From Sphingorhabdus sp. (GTDB taxonomy: Bacteria > Pseudomonadota > Alphaproteobacteria > Sphingomonadales > Sphingomonadaceae), in the NCBI GenBank assembly GCA_015478735.1, contig JADMKQ010000003.1, forward strand, positions 1 to 51,051: DNA of 51,051 nucleotides, written 5' to 3'. Every line of letters starts with the position of its first letter. Positions within the stretch are counted from its first letter, which is position 1. Below, piece after piece: positions 30,939 through 43,527 of the stretch. A model generated the notes under the pieces. That model was not told the DNA's origin. It saw only the letters and a program-made list of their open reading frames with translations, and searched no databases. Made by a program: the position numbers and the translations under genes.

Positions 30939-31586
30939 ATGGATATCATCCTTCTGGGACCACCGGGCGCTGGTAAAGGCACCCAGGCCGCACTGCTTGA
31001 AGACAAATATGGCATGGTTCAGCTTTCAACCGGCGACATGCTGCGCGCTGCGGTCAAGGCCGGCACCGAAGTTGGCCTGAAAGCCAAAGCATTGATGGAA
31101 GCTGGTGAGCTGGTCCCTGATGAAGTGGTTTCCGGTATCATTGGTGAAAAGCTCGACGATCTTGGCCCCGAACAAGGCGTAATCTTCGACGGATATCCGC
31201 GCACTGCCGCTCAGGCTGTCTCGCTGGACGAGATATTGGCTGCGCGCGGCCGCAAGCTGGACCATGTTATCGAACTGGTCGTTGATGAAGACGCGCTGGT
31301 CGAACGGATCACCGGCCGCTTTACCTGCGGAAATTGCGGGGAAGGCTATCACGACACTTTCAAAAAGCCTGCCAAGGACAATGTTTGTGATGTCTGCGGC
31401 GCCAGTGATTTTAAACGCCGCCCGGATGATAATGAAGAAACCGTCCGGACACGCATGAGCGAGTATCGCGCGAAAACTCAGCCTATCCTGCCAATTTATG
31501 AAGAACGCGGCATCGTGACAAAGGTTGACGGCATGGGCAGCATGGATGAGGTTAGCAAAGCTATCGCAGCCGCTCTGGCCACGTGA
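30939..31586 (+). CDS. adk: Adenylate kinase (four-Cys zinc-type LID)
   Basis: MDIILLGPPGAGKGTQAALLEDKYGMVQLSTGDMLRAA; CGNCGEGYHDTFKKPAKDNVCDVCG. Confidence 0.98.
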   Translation: MDIILLGPPGAGKGTQAALLEDKYGMVQLSTGDMLRAAVKAGTEVGLKAKALMEAGELVPDEVVSGIIGEKLDDLGPEQGVIFDGYPRTAAQAVSLDEILAARGRKLDHVIELVVDEDALVERITGRFTCGNCGEGYHDTFKKPAKDNVCDVCGASDFKRRPDDNEETVRTRMSEYRAKTQPILPIYEERGIVTKVDGMGSMDEVSKAIAAALAT

Positions 31587-31762
31587 TAGACCGGGCTTGT
31601 CAAGTCCGGAAAAGTTAAAACATCTTATCAAATAAGTTAGAAGTTCAGTGCTTTGCGTATCTGTTGGAATGCTTCTAATAGGAACACATAGTCGGCCCGC
31701 GAGTCTCAAGCGTTGCAGCCGACGGGTAGCACGCAGGTAAACACTCTAGGGGGTATAAGACG

Positions 31763-33118
31763 ATGGCCGTTTCCGATCATGTAGATTTCGCTGCATTCAT
31801 GGAAGGCGTGAGAACTCGCAATCCCGGTCAGACCGAATTTATTCAGGCGGTGCAGGAAGTCGCCGAGGATATTTACGAATTTATCGATGATAAGGAACAA
31901 TATCATACCGCGCAGATCCTGCGCCGTATGGCAGAACCTGATCGTGTGGTTTCCTTTCGTGTGTGCTGGGAAGATGACACCCACCGCATCCGTGTCCAGC
32001 GTGGCTGGCGGGTCCAGAGTAACAATGCCATCGGTCCCTATAAAGGCGGCATCCGGTTTCACCCCAATGTTACCGAAAGTATCCTGAAATTCCTGGCCTT
32101 TGAACAGACGTTCAAAAACTCGTTGACCGGCTTGCCTATGGGCGGAGCAAAGGGCGGGGCGGATTTCGATCCCAAGGGAAAATCCGATGCCGAAGTCATG
32201 CGCTTTTGCCAATCCTATATGACGGAGCTTTACCGTCATATTGGCCCTGACACCGATGTCCCTGCGGGTGATATTGGCGTGGGCAGCCGTGAAATCGGTT
32301 ATATGTTCGGTCAGTATAAGCGGATCACCAATCGCTGGGAAGGAGTACTGACGGGTAAAGGCCGCGAATATGGCGGCAGCGAACTTCGTCCCGAGGCCAC
32401 CGGCTACGGCGCTGTTTACTTCCTTCAGGATATGCTGAACCACAAGAATAACAGCATTGAAGGCAAAACCGTTGTTATCTCCGGGTCCGGCAATGTTGCA
32501 ACCCATGCTGCTGAGCAGATTCTGAAACAGGGCGGCAAAGTGTTGACCTTGTCCGACAGCGGCGGATTTGTTCATGACCCTGAAGGCTTTACGCAAGAGA
32601 AAATCGACTGGGTCAAAGATCATAAAATCAAGCGGCGCGGACGCATGTCGGAATATGCCAACGAGTTCAAAGGCGCCACCTACCATGAGGGACTTCGTCC
32701 CTGGGGTGTTCCTTGCGATCTCGCCATGCCCTGTGCGACGCAAAACGAACTGAATGAAGTTGAAGCCAAAACACTGGTATCCAACGGCGTGATCGCTGTA
32801 TCAGAAGGCGCGAATATGCCGACGACACTGGAAGGTGTCCATGTCTTCCACGATGCCAGGATCATGTATGGCCCGGGCAAAGCGGCCAATGCTGGCGGCG
32901 TCGCGGTATCTGGCCTGGAAATGAGCCAGAATGCAGAGCGCGTTAGCTGGAACCACGAACGGCTTGGCACGATGTTGACCGAATTGATGAAGGGCATCCA
33001 TAGCCAATGCGTCGAATATGGCGACCAGGGTGATGGCTATGTCGATTATGCGAAGGGTGCAAATATCGCCGGCTTCAAGAAAGTGGCCGATGCGATGCTT
33101 GCTTACGGGGTTGTGTAA
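31763..33118 (+). CDS. gdhA: Glutamate dehydrogenase (NADP-type)
   Basis: PDRVVSFRVCWEDDTHRIRVQRGWRVQSNNAIGPYKGGIRFHPNVTESILKFLAFEQTFKNSLTGLPMGGAKGG. Confidence 0.97.
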   Translation: MAVSDHVDFAAFMEGVRTRNPGQTEFIQAVQEVAEDIYEFIDDKEQYHTAQILRRMAEPDRVVSFRVCWEDDTHRIRVQRGWRVQSNNAIGPYKGGIRFHPNVTESILKFLAFEQTFKNSLTGLPMGGAKGGADFDPKGKSDAEVMRFCQSYMTELYRHIGPDTDVPAGDIGVGSREIGYMFGQYKRITNRWEGVLTGKGREYGGSELRPEATGYGAVYFLQDMLNHKNNSIEGKTVVISGSGNVATHAAEQILKQGGKVLTLSDSGGFVHDPEGFTQEKIDWVKDHKIKRRGRMSEYANEFKGATYHEGLRPWGVPCDLAMPCATQNELNEVEAKTLVSNGVIAVSEGANMPTTLEGVHVFHDARIMYGPGKAANAGGVAVSGLEMSQNAERVSWNHERLGTMLTELMKGIHSQCVEYGDQGDGYVDYAKGANIAGFKKVADAMLAYGVV

Positions 33119-33196
33119 CGCCTGACTCTCGTAACAGGCGGGGAGGGCATGATAATAATCTTGCCTATCCTGTAACCATCGACCACATATTGGGCG

Positions 33197-33691
33197 ATGG
33201 CCAACAACAACCCCAAAAAACTGCCACGTTTACGGAAAAAGCTGAAAGAACCTTGTGAAATAGGTTGGTGCGAACTTGTTAGCTTGCCGGAACTGGGTAT
33301 CGAGAATATTCACGCGAAGATCGACAGCGGGGCGGCAACATCGTCACTCCATGCTGTCAGGATAAAACCGTTCGAGCGTGATGGTGAGCAATGGGTCAGG
33401 TTCACGATCCCCAAGTCACCGGAATTTCCCGCGATACGTTGTGAAGCGAAGGTCATGGCAAGGCGCCTGATCAAAAGTTCCAACGGTCGCTCTCAACAAA
33501 GATATGTTATAGAAACAATTATGCAACTCGGACCGCTTACATGGGTTGGCCATATGACATTGGCTAACCGGCAATCTATGGCATTTCCGGTGCTTATCGG
33601 ACGGCGGGCGCTGAAACGGGGCTTTCTGGTCAATAGCGCCAAACGCTGGATGCTGGGACAACCCGCCATCCAAACTATTGCGAAAGGGTAA
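33197..33691 (+). CDS. rimB: RimB-like retropepsin-fold protein (annotated family: ATP-dependent zinc protease)
   Basis: [36 protein letters not shown], with DSGA motif; stop lies 2 nt before the rimK start. Confidence 0.85.
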   Translation: MANNNPKKLPRLRKKLKEPCEIGWCELVSLPELGIENIHAKIDSGAATSSLHAVRIKPFERDGEQWVRFTIPKSPEFPAIRCEAKVMARRLIKSSNGRSQQRYVIETIMQLGPLTWVGHMTLANRQSMAFPVLIGRRALKRGFLVNSAKRWMLGQPAIQTIAKG

Positions 33692-33693
33692 TT

Positions 33694-34599
33694 ATGAAAA
33701 TCGCCATGCTCGCACGCAATCCGAAGCTATATTCCCACAGGCGTCTGTTAGAGGCAGCGGAAGAGCGCGGGCATCAGCTGCAAATCCTGAACACGCTTCG
33801 CTGCACGATGAACATAACATCGCATCGGCCGTCGATCCTTTATAATGGAGAGACGCTGAAGGGCTTTGATGCCGTGATACCGCGTATCGGCGCTTCGATT
33901 ACCCATTATGGCCTGGCGGTTCTGCGGCAGTTCGAGATGATGGGCGTGTGGCCGCTGAATGAAAGCGTTGCCGTTGGCCGCTCGCGCGATAAATTGCGCT
34001 CGATGCAGATATTCGCCAAGCATGGCCTTGGCCTGCCGGTCACCGCTTTTGCCCATGACCCGAAACAGACCGATGAAGTTCTGAAAATTATCGGCGGCGC
34101 GCCTGCGGTTATCAAGCTGCTGGAAGGAACGCAGGGCATCGGCGTTGTGCTGGGCGAAACTTCTAATAGTGCCAAGTCGGTTATCGAGGCTTTTCGCGGC
34201 TTGAACGTGAACATCCTGGTCCAGGAGTTCATCAAGGAAGCAGGTTCCAGTGATATCCGGATATTTGTCGTGGGCGGCAAAGTGGTCGCGGCGATGAAGC
34301 GGACGGGCGCGGAAGGTGATTTCCGGTCTAATCTGCACCGCGGCGGGACTGCAACCATGGTCAAAATCACGCCGGAGGAACGCTCCACCGCTGTGCGCGC
34401 TGCCAAGGTCATGGGGCTTAACGTGGCGGGCGTCGATATATTGCGCTCCAATCACGGTCCTGTGATTATGGAAGTGAACAGCTCGCCGGGACTGGAAGGC
34501 ATTGAAAACGCCACGGGCAAGGATATTGCCGGGCAGATTATCCAGTTTATCGAAGCTAATGCCAGCCCCGGAAAGACAAAGACCAAGGGGAAGGGGTGA
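33694..34599 (+). CDS. rimK: RimK: ribosomal protein S6--L-glutamate ligase, ATP-grasp
   Basis: [37 protein letters not shown]...[62 protein letters not shown]. Confidence 0.95.
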   Translation: MKIAMLARNPKLYSHRRLLEAAEERGHQLQILNTLRCTMNITSHRPSILYNGETLKGFDAVIPRIGASITHYGLAVLRQFEMMGVWPLNESVAVGRSRDKLRSMQIFAKHGLGLPVTAFAHDPKQTDEVLKIIGGAPAVIKLLEGTQGIGVVLGETSNSAKSVIEAFRGLNVNILVQEFIKEAGSSDIRIFVVGGKVVAAMKRTGAEGDFRSNLHRGGTATMVKITPEERSTAVRAAKVMGLNVAGVDILRSNHGPVIMEVNSSPGLEGIENATGKDIAGQIIQFIEANASPGKTKTKGKG

Positions 34600-34646
34600 G
34601 GGCACACCCTTTGTTCGAGTTATACCCGTTTGTGCCGAGCGCGCGC

Positions 34647-34675
34647 TTGACTCCCGGCCTCATGGGTTTTACATG
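34647..34675 (+). promoter_or_regulatory. Candidate sigma70 promoter upstream of alpha operon (rpsM)
   Basis: TTGACT-N17-TACATG in the 214-bp rimK-rpsM spacer. Confidence 0.35.
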
Positions 34676-34813
34676 GACTTCATTCGAAGCAGTATTGAAC
34701 CGGCAGTACCTCTTGTGGTGCGCGCTGGTTTTGTGCGTTTCGGATGTGTTTTTAACCACTTAGCGATGAGATAGAGGCCAGCGACTCGGCCTCTGTGGAG
34801 CAGGAGAAAAATA

Positions 34814-35182
34814 TTGGCACGTATTGCCGGGGTAAATATCCCAACAAACAAGCGCGTAATTATCTCGCTTACCTATATTCACGGTATCGGACGCACTAAA
34901 GCGGCTGGCATTGTCGAAAAACTGAAAATTGATCCGGCCCGCCGGGTTCAGGACCTTACCGATCAGGAAATTTTGCAAATTCGGGAAACCATTGACGCAG
35001 AATTGACGGTTGAAGGTGATTTGCGGCGTGAAACCGCGATGAACATCAAGCGTCTGATGGATCTGGCCTGCTATCGCGGTCTTCGTCACCGTAAAGGACT
35101 TCCTGTTCGTGGACAGCGCACGCATACCAATGCGCGCACCCGTAAAGGCAAGCCCAAGGCAATTGCCGGTAAGAAGAAATAA
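34814..35182 (+). CDS. rpsM: 30S ribosomal protein S13
   Basis: [30 protein letters not shown]. Confidence 0.99.
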   Translation: MARIAGVNIPTNKRVIISLTYIHGIGRTKAAGIVEKLKIDPARRVQDLTDQEILQIRETIDAELTVEGDLRRETAMNIKRLMDLACYRGLRHRKGLPVRGQRTHTNARTRKGKPKAIAGKKK

Positions 35183-35297
35183 GATTGGAAGTTGGTCCTT
35201 ATTGGGCCGGCTTTTCTTGTTTCGCCACCGGAAGGTTGCTCAGGTCACAAGACCAACCGGGCAGCTTAACACAGGATATTAGGTAGGAATTGATAAC

Positions 35298-35687
35298 ATG
35301 GCACGCGAACCGCAGCGCTTAAAGAAAAGCGCGCGCAAAAATATTTCGGCAGGCGTAGCGCACGTCAACGCCACATTTAACAACACGATGGTTACCATCA
35401 CCGATGCTCAGGGCAATGCGATCAGCTGGTCCTCCGCAGGCATGATGGGCTTCAAAGGCTCTCGTAAATCTACGCCGTACGCGGCGCAGGTGGCAGCAGA
35501 AGACGCTGGTAAAAAAGCGGCTGAACATGGTGTCCGCACCCTGGAAGTGGAAGTGAAAGGCCCTGGTTCTGGACGTGAGTCTGCGCTGCGGGCACTTCAG
35601 GCTGTTGGCTTTACCATTACCTCGATCCGCGATGTAACGCCGATCCCGCATAATGGTGTACGTCCGTCCAAGCGTCGCAGAGTTTAA
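35298..35687 (+). CDS. rpsK: 30S ribosomal protein S11
   Basis: [34 protein letters not shown]. Confidence 0.99.
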   Translation: MAREPQRLKKSARKNISAGVAHVNATFNNTMVTITDAQGNAISWSSAGMMGFKGSRKSTPYAAQVAAEDAGKKAAEHGVRTLEVEVKGPGSGRESALRALQAVGFTITSIRDVTPIPHNGVRPSKRRRV

Positions 35688-35788
35688 CCACTTTGTTCAT
35701 GGGAGCTATCCGGCCGGTAGTTCCCAATTTTTGGTAATTCGGAGTGGTAACGGTCCAACCCACTCTTTGAACTCACTAGGGGAAGTCC

Positions 35789-36847
35789 ATGACTGTCAAT
35801 ATGAAGAACTGGCAAGAACTGAAGAAGCCCAATGTTCTCGATATAAAATCTGGTGGTGATCCCAAGCGCAAAGCTACTTTCGTAGCTGAACCTCTTGAGC
35901 GCGGCTTTGGTTTGACGATTGGTAACGCGCTCCGCCGCGTTTTGCTGTCATCGCTTCAGGGCGCTGCAGTTACATCGATCAAGATCGAAAACGCGCTGCA
36001 TGAATTCTCGTCGCTTCCCGGTGTTCGTGAAGATGTCACCGACATCGTTCTGAACGTCAAGCAGATTGCGCTGAAAATGGAAGGCGACGATGCCAAGCGT
36101 CTCCAACTGTCCGCAACTGGCCCTGCCGAAGTAAAGGCGGGTGACATTGCTGTTTCCGGCGACATTGAAGTGATGAACCCTGATCTGGTCATCTGCCATC
36201 TTGACGAAGGCGCATCGTTCAACATGGAGCTGACGGTTAACTCCGGCAAGGGCTATGTTCCAGCGGTTGCCAATCGTCCGGTAGATGCTCCCATCGGCCT
36301 GATCCCGGTTGATTCGCTTTATTCGCCAATCCGTCAGGTTTCTTACAAAATCGACAATGCCCGCGTTGGTCAGGAGCTTGACTTTGACAAGCTGAACCTG
36401 AACATCGAAACAGACGGCACCGTGACACCGGAAGATGCGATTGCTTATGCAGCCCGTATTCTTCAGGACCAGTTGCAGCTGTTCGTGCATTTCGAAGAAG
36501 CTCTGGAAAGCGTGTCATCACCCATCGGCATGGCATCTGCACAGAGCCAGCAGGAAAGCGACGCCAACCAGCTCAACCGTTACCTCCTCAAAAAGGTCGA
36601 CGAGCTGGAACTTTCGGTACGTTCAGCAAACTGCCTCAAGAACGACAATATCATCTATATTGGCGATCTGGTTCAGAAAACCGAAGCCGAAATGCTTCGC
36701 ACCCCGAACTTTGGCCGCAAATCCTTGAACGAGATCAAGGAAGTGCTGTCCAGCATGGGACTGCGTCTGGGAATGGATATTCCCGGTTGGCCACCTGAAA
36801 ATATCGAAGAAATGGCCAAGAAGCTCGAACAGGAATTGCTCGGTTAA
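35789..36847 (+). CDS. rpoA: DNA-directed RNA polymerase subunit alpha
   Basis: [38 protein letters not shown]...[23 protein letters not shown]. Confidence 0.99.
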   Translation: MTVNMKNWQELKKPNVLDIKSGGDPKRKATFVAEPLERGFGLTIGNALRRVLLSSLQGAAVTSIKIENALHEFSSLPGVREDVTDIVLNVKQIALKMEGDDAKRLQLSATGPAEVKAGDIAVSGDIEVMNPDLVICHLDEGASFNMELTVNSGKGYVPAVANRPVDAPIGLIPVDSLYSPIRQVSYKIDNARVGQELDFDKLNLNIETDGTVTPEDAIAYAARILQDQLQLFVHFEEALESVSSPIGMASAQSQQESDANQLNRYLLKKVDELELSVRSANCLKNDNIIYIGDLVQKTEAEMLRTPNFGRKSLNEIKEVLSSMGLRLGMDIPGWPPENIEEMAKKLEQELLG

Positions 36848-36942
36848 TCAAATAACCGGCTTAAACGGGAAGCTGGGCCGACCCTTAAACCGGCCTGCAT
36901 CGGGGTACCTCATACGGCCCCAATACGAACGGAGTATAGAAT

Positions 36943-37365
36943 ATGCGTCATAGAATGAAGGGCCGCCGTATGCAGCGGACCGGTGCCCACCGTCAGGCAT
37001 TGTTGAAAAACCTGGCAGCGGCATTGATCAAGCATGAGCAGATCCAGACCACTCTTCCTAAAGCCAAAGAAATGCGGCCTTATGTTGAAAAGCTGATTAC
37101 CCTGGCGAAAAAGGGCGGCCTGTCCAATCGTCGTCTCGTCCACTCACGCTTGATGGACGAAGTGCAGGAAAAGAAACTTTTTGAAACTCTGGCTGAACGC
37201 TACAGCGACCGTAACGGTGGCTATACGCGGATCATCCGTGCCGGTTTCCGTGCATCCGATGCTGCGCCAATGGCGATTATCGAGCTGGTTGACCGCGACA
37301 CAGAAGCCAAGGGTCAGGACAGCGGTCCGGACCAGAATGCTGAAGAAGAATTCGAAGACGCATAA
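36943..37365 (+). CDS. rplQ: 50S ribosomal protein L17
   Basis: [43 protein letters not shown]. Confidence 0.99.
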   Translation: MRHRMKGRRMQRTGAHRQALLKNLAAALIKHEQIQTTLPKAKEMRPYVEKLITLAKKGGLSNRRLVHSRLMDEVQEKKLFETLAERYSDRNGGYTRIIRAGFRASDAAPMAIIELVDRDTEAKGQDSGPDQNAEEEFEDA

Positions 37366-37400
37366 GTCCGAATTTTCTAAAGACAGTTTCATTTGAAAAC

Positions 37401-37436
37401 AGGGGCTGCAAGCGATAAGCTTGCGGCCTCTTTTTT
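37401..37436 (+). terminator. Rho-independent terminator after rplQ
   Basis: AGGGGCTGCAAGC-GATAA-GCTTGCGGCCTC + TTTTTT. Confidence 0.85.
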
Positions 37437-37467
37437 GTTTATATCCTCAGTCTTCGGGAAATCCTTC

Positions 37468-39624
37468 ATGCGTCTCACCACTTTATTTGCTTTGGCATTG
37501 GCCAGTAGCACCGCAATCTCCCCTATCTCTGCATTGGCCCAGACCGATGCATCAATGAAAGACGATGCTTTGACCTATCCCGAAACCAAGACTGTTGACG
37601 TAGTGGAAGAACAATTTGGCGAGAAAGTCGCTGACCCTTACCGCTGGCTGGAAAATGACGTGCGTGAGGATGCCGATGTAGCGGCATGGGTGAAGGCCCA
37701 GAACAAGGTAACAAACGCCTATCTTGAAACGCTGGACGGGCGAGAGGCTTTGGCGGCGTCGATGACAAAGCTGTTTGACTATGATGCGCTGGGCGTTCCG
37801 GTCGAGGCTGGCGGAAATTATTTCTACCAGCGCAAGAGCGGCGGCCAGAATCAGGCTGTTCTCTATGTTCGTGAAGGCGAAGACGGGGAAGAGCGCGTTT
37901 TGATCGATCCGGCCAAGTGGTCGGACGATGGTGCAACGGCGCTTGCGGAGTGGAAGCCTTCGGACGACGGCAGCTTGCTCGTATATGCTATTCAGGATGG
38001 CGGCTCTGACTGGAGAACCGTGAAAGTGATCGAAGTTGCGACCGGCAAGATACTGGAAGATACGGTTGAATGGGTGAAGTTCAGCAATCTGGCGTGGATG
38101 CCGAACAATTACGGTTTCCTCTATTCCCGTTTCCCGGCTCCCCAAGAAGGAGAGGCGTTTCAATCGCTGAACAAGGACCAGACCATCTACCTGCACCTGA
38201 TCGGAAAGCCGCAGGATCAGGATATGAAAGTTTACGAAACACCCGATAGGCCGGACCTCAACCATGTAGCGGAGCTGACATCGGACAGCGCATGGGTGGT
38301 TATCAGTTCATCCTCCGGCACAGATGAGCGTTATGAAATCACGCTGGTCAAGGTCGATGCGCCTGAGCTTGAAGCACGCACACTGGTCAAGGGCCTGGAG
38401 AATAACTGGACCTTGATCGATGGTATTGGCGACACGCTTTATTTCGCGACTGATAAAGATGCACCGCGGCGGCGGATCATGAAGACGGATGTCAGCGCGG
38501 AAATGCCTGAATGGGAAGAGATTGTTCCCGAACATGTCGCCACGATCGACACCGCCATATTGGTCGGTGAGACATTGGCGGTGGACTATATTGATGACGC
38601 AAAAAGCAGACTGGAGCTATTTGCGCTGGACGGCACACCCAAAGGCGTCGTTGATCTGCCCGGATTGGGGCAGGTAGGCGGCCTTAATGGCTCGGCCAAG
38701 GACAGCGAGGCATTTTTTGCTTTCACCAGCTTTAACCGCCCCTCCACAATCTACCGTTTTGACGATGCTGGCGCTCCAAAGGTCTGGGCTAAGCCGGATA
38801 TTCCGTTCGATCCCGAAAATATCGCGGTGTCGCAGCGCTTTTACGAAAGCAAGGATGGCACGAAAATTCCGATGTTCCTTGTCCACAGGAAGGATATTGA
38901 TCTCAGCAAAGGCGCGCCGACCCTGCTTTATGGCTATGGCGGGTTCAATATCTCGCTGCTGCCGGAATATAGCGCTCCGAAAATGGCGTGGATCGAAGCG
39001 GGCGGAGTCTATGCGTCTGCCAATCTGCGCGGCGGCGGCGAATATGGTAAGGAATGGCACGACGGCGGACGTCTGAATAACAAGCAGAATGTGTTTGATG
39101 ACTTTATCGCTGCGGGCGAATATCTGGTCGAGCAGGGCATTACGCCGGAAGACGGCCTTGCGATTGAAGGGCGCTCCAATGGCGGCTTGCTTGTTGGCGC
39201 CGTAGTGAACCAGCGCCCGGACCTGTTCACCGCCGGCCATGCTGCCGTGGGTGTTATGGATATGCTGCGTTTCGACCGGTTTACCGCCGGGCGTTACTGG
39301 GTTGATGATTATGGCTATCCGGAAAAGGAAGCGGATTTCCACGTTTTGCGGAAATATTCGCCTTATCACAACATAAAGGATGGCACGGATTACCCAGCGC
39401 TTATCGTTTCAACCGCCGACACGGATGATCGCGTTGTTCCCGGCCACAGCTTCAAATATACCGCGCGGCTACAAGCGCTTGATACCGGTGACAAGCCGCA
39501 CCTGATCCGCATCGAAACGCGGGCAGGGCATGGCAGCGGCAAGCCCACGGACAAGCTGATCGAGGAATATTCCGATATTTACGGCTTTCTGGCCGATGCA
39601 GTTGATCTGGATATTGCCGACTAG
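37468..39624 (+). CDS. Prolyl oligopeptidase family serine peptidase (S9A), exported
   Basis: Signal peptide MRLTTLFALALASSTAISPISALAQ; GRSNGGLLVGAVVNQRPDLF; VVPGHSFKYTARLQ; AGHGSG. Confidence 0.95.
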   Translation: MRLTTLFALALASSTAISPISALAQTDASMKDDALTYPETKTVDVVEEQFGEKVADPYRWLENDVREDADVAAWVKAQNKVTNAYLETLDGREALAASMTKLFDYDALGVPVEAGGNYFYQRKSGGQNQAVLYVREGEDGEERVLIDPAKWSDDGATALAEWKPSDDGSLLVYAIQDGGSDWRTVKVIEVATGKILEDTVEWVKFSNLAWMPNNYGFLYSRFPAPQEGEAFQSLNKDQTIYLHLIGKPQDQDMKVYETPDRPDLNHVAELTSDSAWVVISSSSGTDERYEITLVKVDAPELEARTLVKGLENNWTLIDGIGDTLYFATDKDAPRRRIMKTDVSAEMPEWEEIVPEHVATIDTAILVGETLAVDYIDDAKSRLELFALDGTPKGVVDLPGLGQVGGLNGSAKDSEAFFAFTSFNRPSTIYRFDDAGAPKVWAKPDIPFDPENIAVSQRFYESKDGTKIPMFLVHRKDIDLSKGAPTLLYGYGGFNISLLPEYSAPKMAWIEAGGVYASANLRGGGEYGKEWHDGGRLNNKQNVFDDFIAAGEYLVEQGITPEDGLAIEGRSNGGLLVGAVVNQRPDLFTAGHAAVGVMDMLRFDRFTAGRYWVDDYGYPEKEADFHVLRKYSPYHNIKDGTDYPALIVSTADTDDRVVPGHSFKYTARLQALDTGDKPHLIRIETRAGHGSGKPTDKLIEEYSDIYGFLADAVDLDIAD

Positions 39625-39677
39625 ACCCCGTTCAATTTTGATTGAATCAAAATTGGGGCCTGGTTTATTGTTTTACC

Positions 39678-39720
39678 GTGATTTCCGAGCCGTGAAATGT
39701 TCCATTTCACTCGAAATCAC
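39678..39720. repeat. Long imperfect inverted repeat
   Basis: GTGATTTC..GTGAAATG-TTC-CATTTCAC..GAAATCAC. Confidence 0.6.
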
Positions 39721-39785
39721 TCTAGATTAGCCGCAAAGATACTAAACCTTACCATCATTCCCGCCTGCGCGGGAATGACGGGGTT

Positions 39786-39831
39786 TGATTATGTGGAGCA
39801 TTATGAAATGAACTTCAGCTCCACATAATCA
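39786..39831. repeat. 14-bp perfect inverted repeat (convergent terminator candidate)
   Basis: TGATTATGTGGAGC (39786-39799) / GCTCCACATAATCA (39818-39831). Confidence 0.65.
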
Positions 39832-39846
39832 CAGGCCTTATACCCT

Positions 39847-42354
<2,508 letters not shown>

Positions 42355-42526
42355 CTAATCCTCTTAGCCGTTTGAGCCCCGAAACCCAAGGATTTTGTTT
42401 GAAAAGCAGATAATAAATTGCATATTTTACAGTCAGTTATCATAGATTGACCGGGGGGTCTTTCCACTAGCGCTATTCGTCGCTGAAATGATGCACTAGA
42501 CCCCTGTTAGAGGAGGAACATGCCAT

Positions 42527-42928
42527 ATGACAAACCCTGCCGATATTGTGCCTTTTGCCAAGACGATGGGCATTACAATTACCGAAATGACCAAAGAGAA
42601 AATCACTGGCGAAATGCTGGTGCGGCCAGAGATATGCACGGCGGCGCAGGCGGGCGGTGCGCTATCTATCCATGGCGGTGCGGTGATGACCTTTGCCGAT
42701 GTTCTGGGTGCATTCGGGGGCTTTGTGAACCTGCCGGAAGGATCAGGCGGAACGACGACATCCGAAAGCAAGACCAACTTTCTGAACGGTGCACCGGCAG
42801 GGCAGACAGTTTACGGCGAATCCACCCCGTTAAAAGTCGGCAAAAGACAATCGGTCTGGCAAACGCGGATCACGCTGGAAGACGGGACATTGGTTGCGGT
42901 CGTGACCCAGACGCAGATTGTTCTTTGA
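42527..42928 (+). CDS. PaaI family thioesterase (hotdog fold)
   Basis: LSIHGGAVMTFADVLGAFGGFVNLPEGSGGTTTSESKTNFLNGAPAG; RBS GGAGGAAC. Confidence 0.85.
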   Translation: MTNPADIVPFAKTMGITITEMTKEKITGEMLVRPEICTAAQAGGALSIHGGAVMTFADVLGAFGGFVNLPEGSGGTTTSESKTNFLNGAPAGQTVYGESTPLKVGKRQSVWQTRITLEDGTLVAVVTQTQIVL

Positions 42929-42983
42929 GCCAGTTGCCATTCAAATCTTTCCATCAGGGCGATTCTTGGGCTAGGCTCTATCC

Positions 42984-43475
42984 ATGATGAGAAAGCTTTG
43001 CTCCGCCCTGTTGATTTGCCTGGCCGCCAGCGCCTGTTCCGAAACCACGAAAGTCAGCGATGACCTGGAGCAGAGCCAGACGGATGCCGGAAATCCGACT
43101 GGCCGTGTGGAAAGGGAGGGCGCCAGTCCGGGTGAACGGCCGGTCCGCATCGGTGAGGGTGGTCCCCGCTTTGAAGCCTGCCAGGGCGCGGGCAGGGTGG
43201 CCAATCTGCGCGGCAATGAAGAACTGGCTGTATTGATCGCGCCCTTTGCCAGCGCGGAAAGCAAGGACAGTCTGCAAGCCGGACAATTCCTCCATATATG
43301 TAGCCGCAGCCTTGACCAGCAATGGATGGGCGTCGTCTATAGCCCCGCGCCAGCAGAGGGTGAGGAAGCAATAGATTGCGGTGTATCCACGCCCGTCCGC
43401 TCCAAGCGCAATTATGATGGCCCGTGCAAAAGCGGCTGGGTCGAGAGCGCTTTTGTGAAACTGGTAGCGGGTTAA
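42984..43475 (+). CDS. Putative lipoprotein of unknown function
   Basis: MMRKLCSALLICLAASACSETTK lipobox; C-terminal SH3-like CKSGWVESAFVKLVAG. Confidence 0.8.
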   Translation: MMRKLCSALLICLAASACSETTKVSDDLEQSQTDAGNPTGRVEREGASPGERPVRIGEGGPRFEACQGAGRVANLRGNEELAVLIAPFASAESKDSLQAGQFLHICSRSLDQQWMGVVYSPAPAEGEEAIDCGVSTPVRSKRNYDGPCKSGWVESAFVKLVAG

Positions 43476-43527
43476 CGCCGTTTAGCCGCTCACTCCTATC
43501 ATGGGCCTAACAAGGGGAAATATTTCT

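Noticed and set aside
31706-32743. 345-aa minus-strand ORF opposite gdhA
   Set aside because: Overlaps the certain gdhA coding sequence; His/Phe/Asn-rich composition typical of antisense frames.
38617-39369. 250-aa minus-strand ORF opposite the prolyl oligopeptidase
   Set aside because: Antisense to strong S9A catalytic motifs; no domain recognised.
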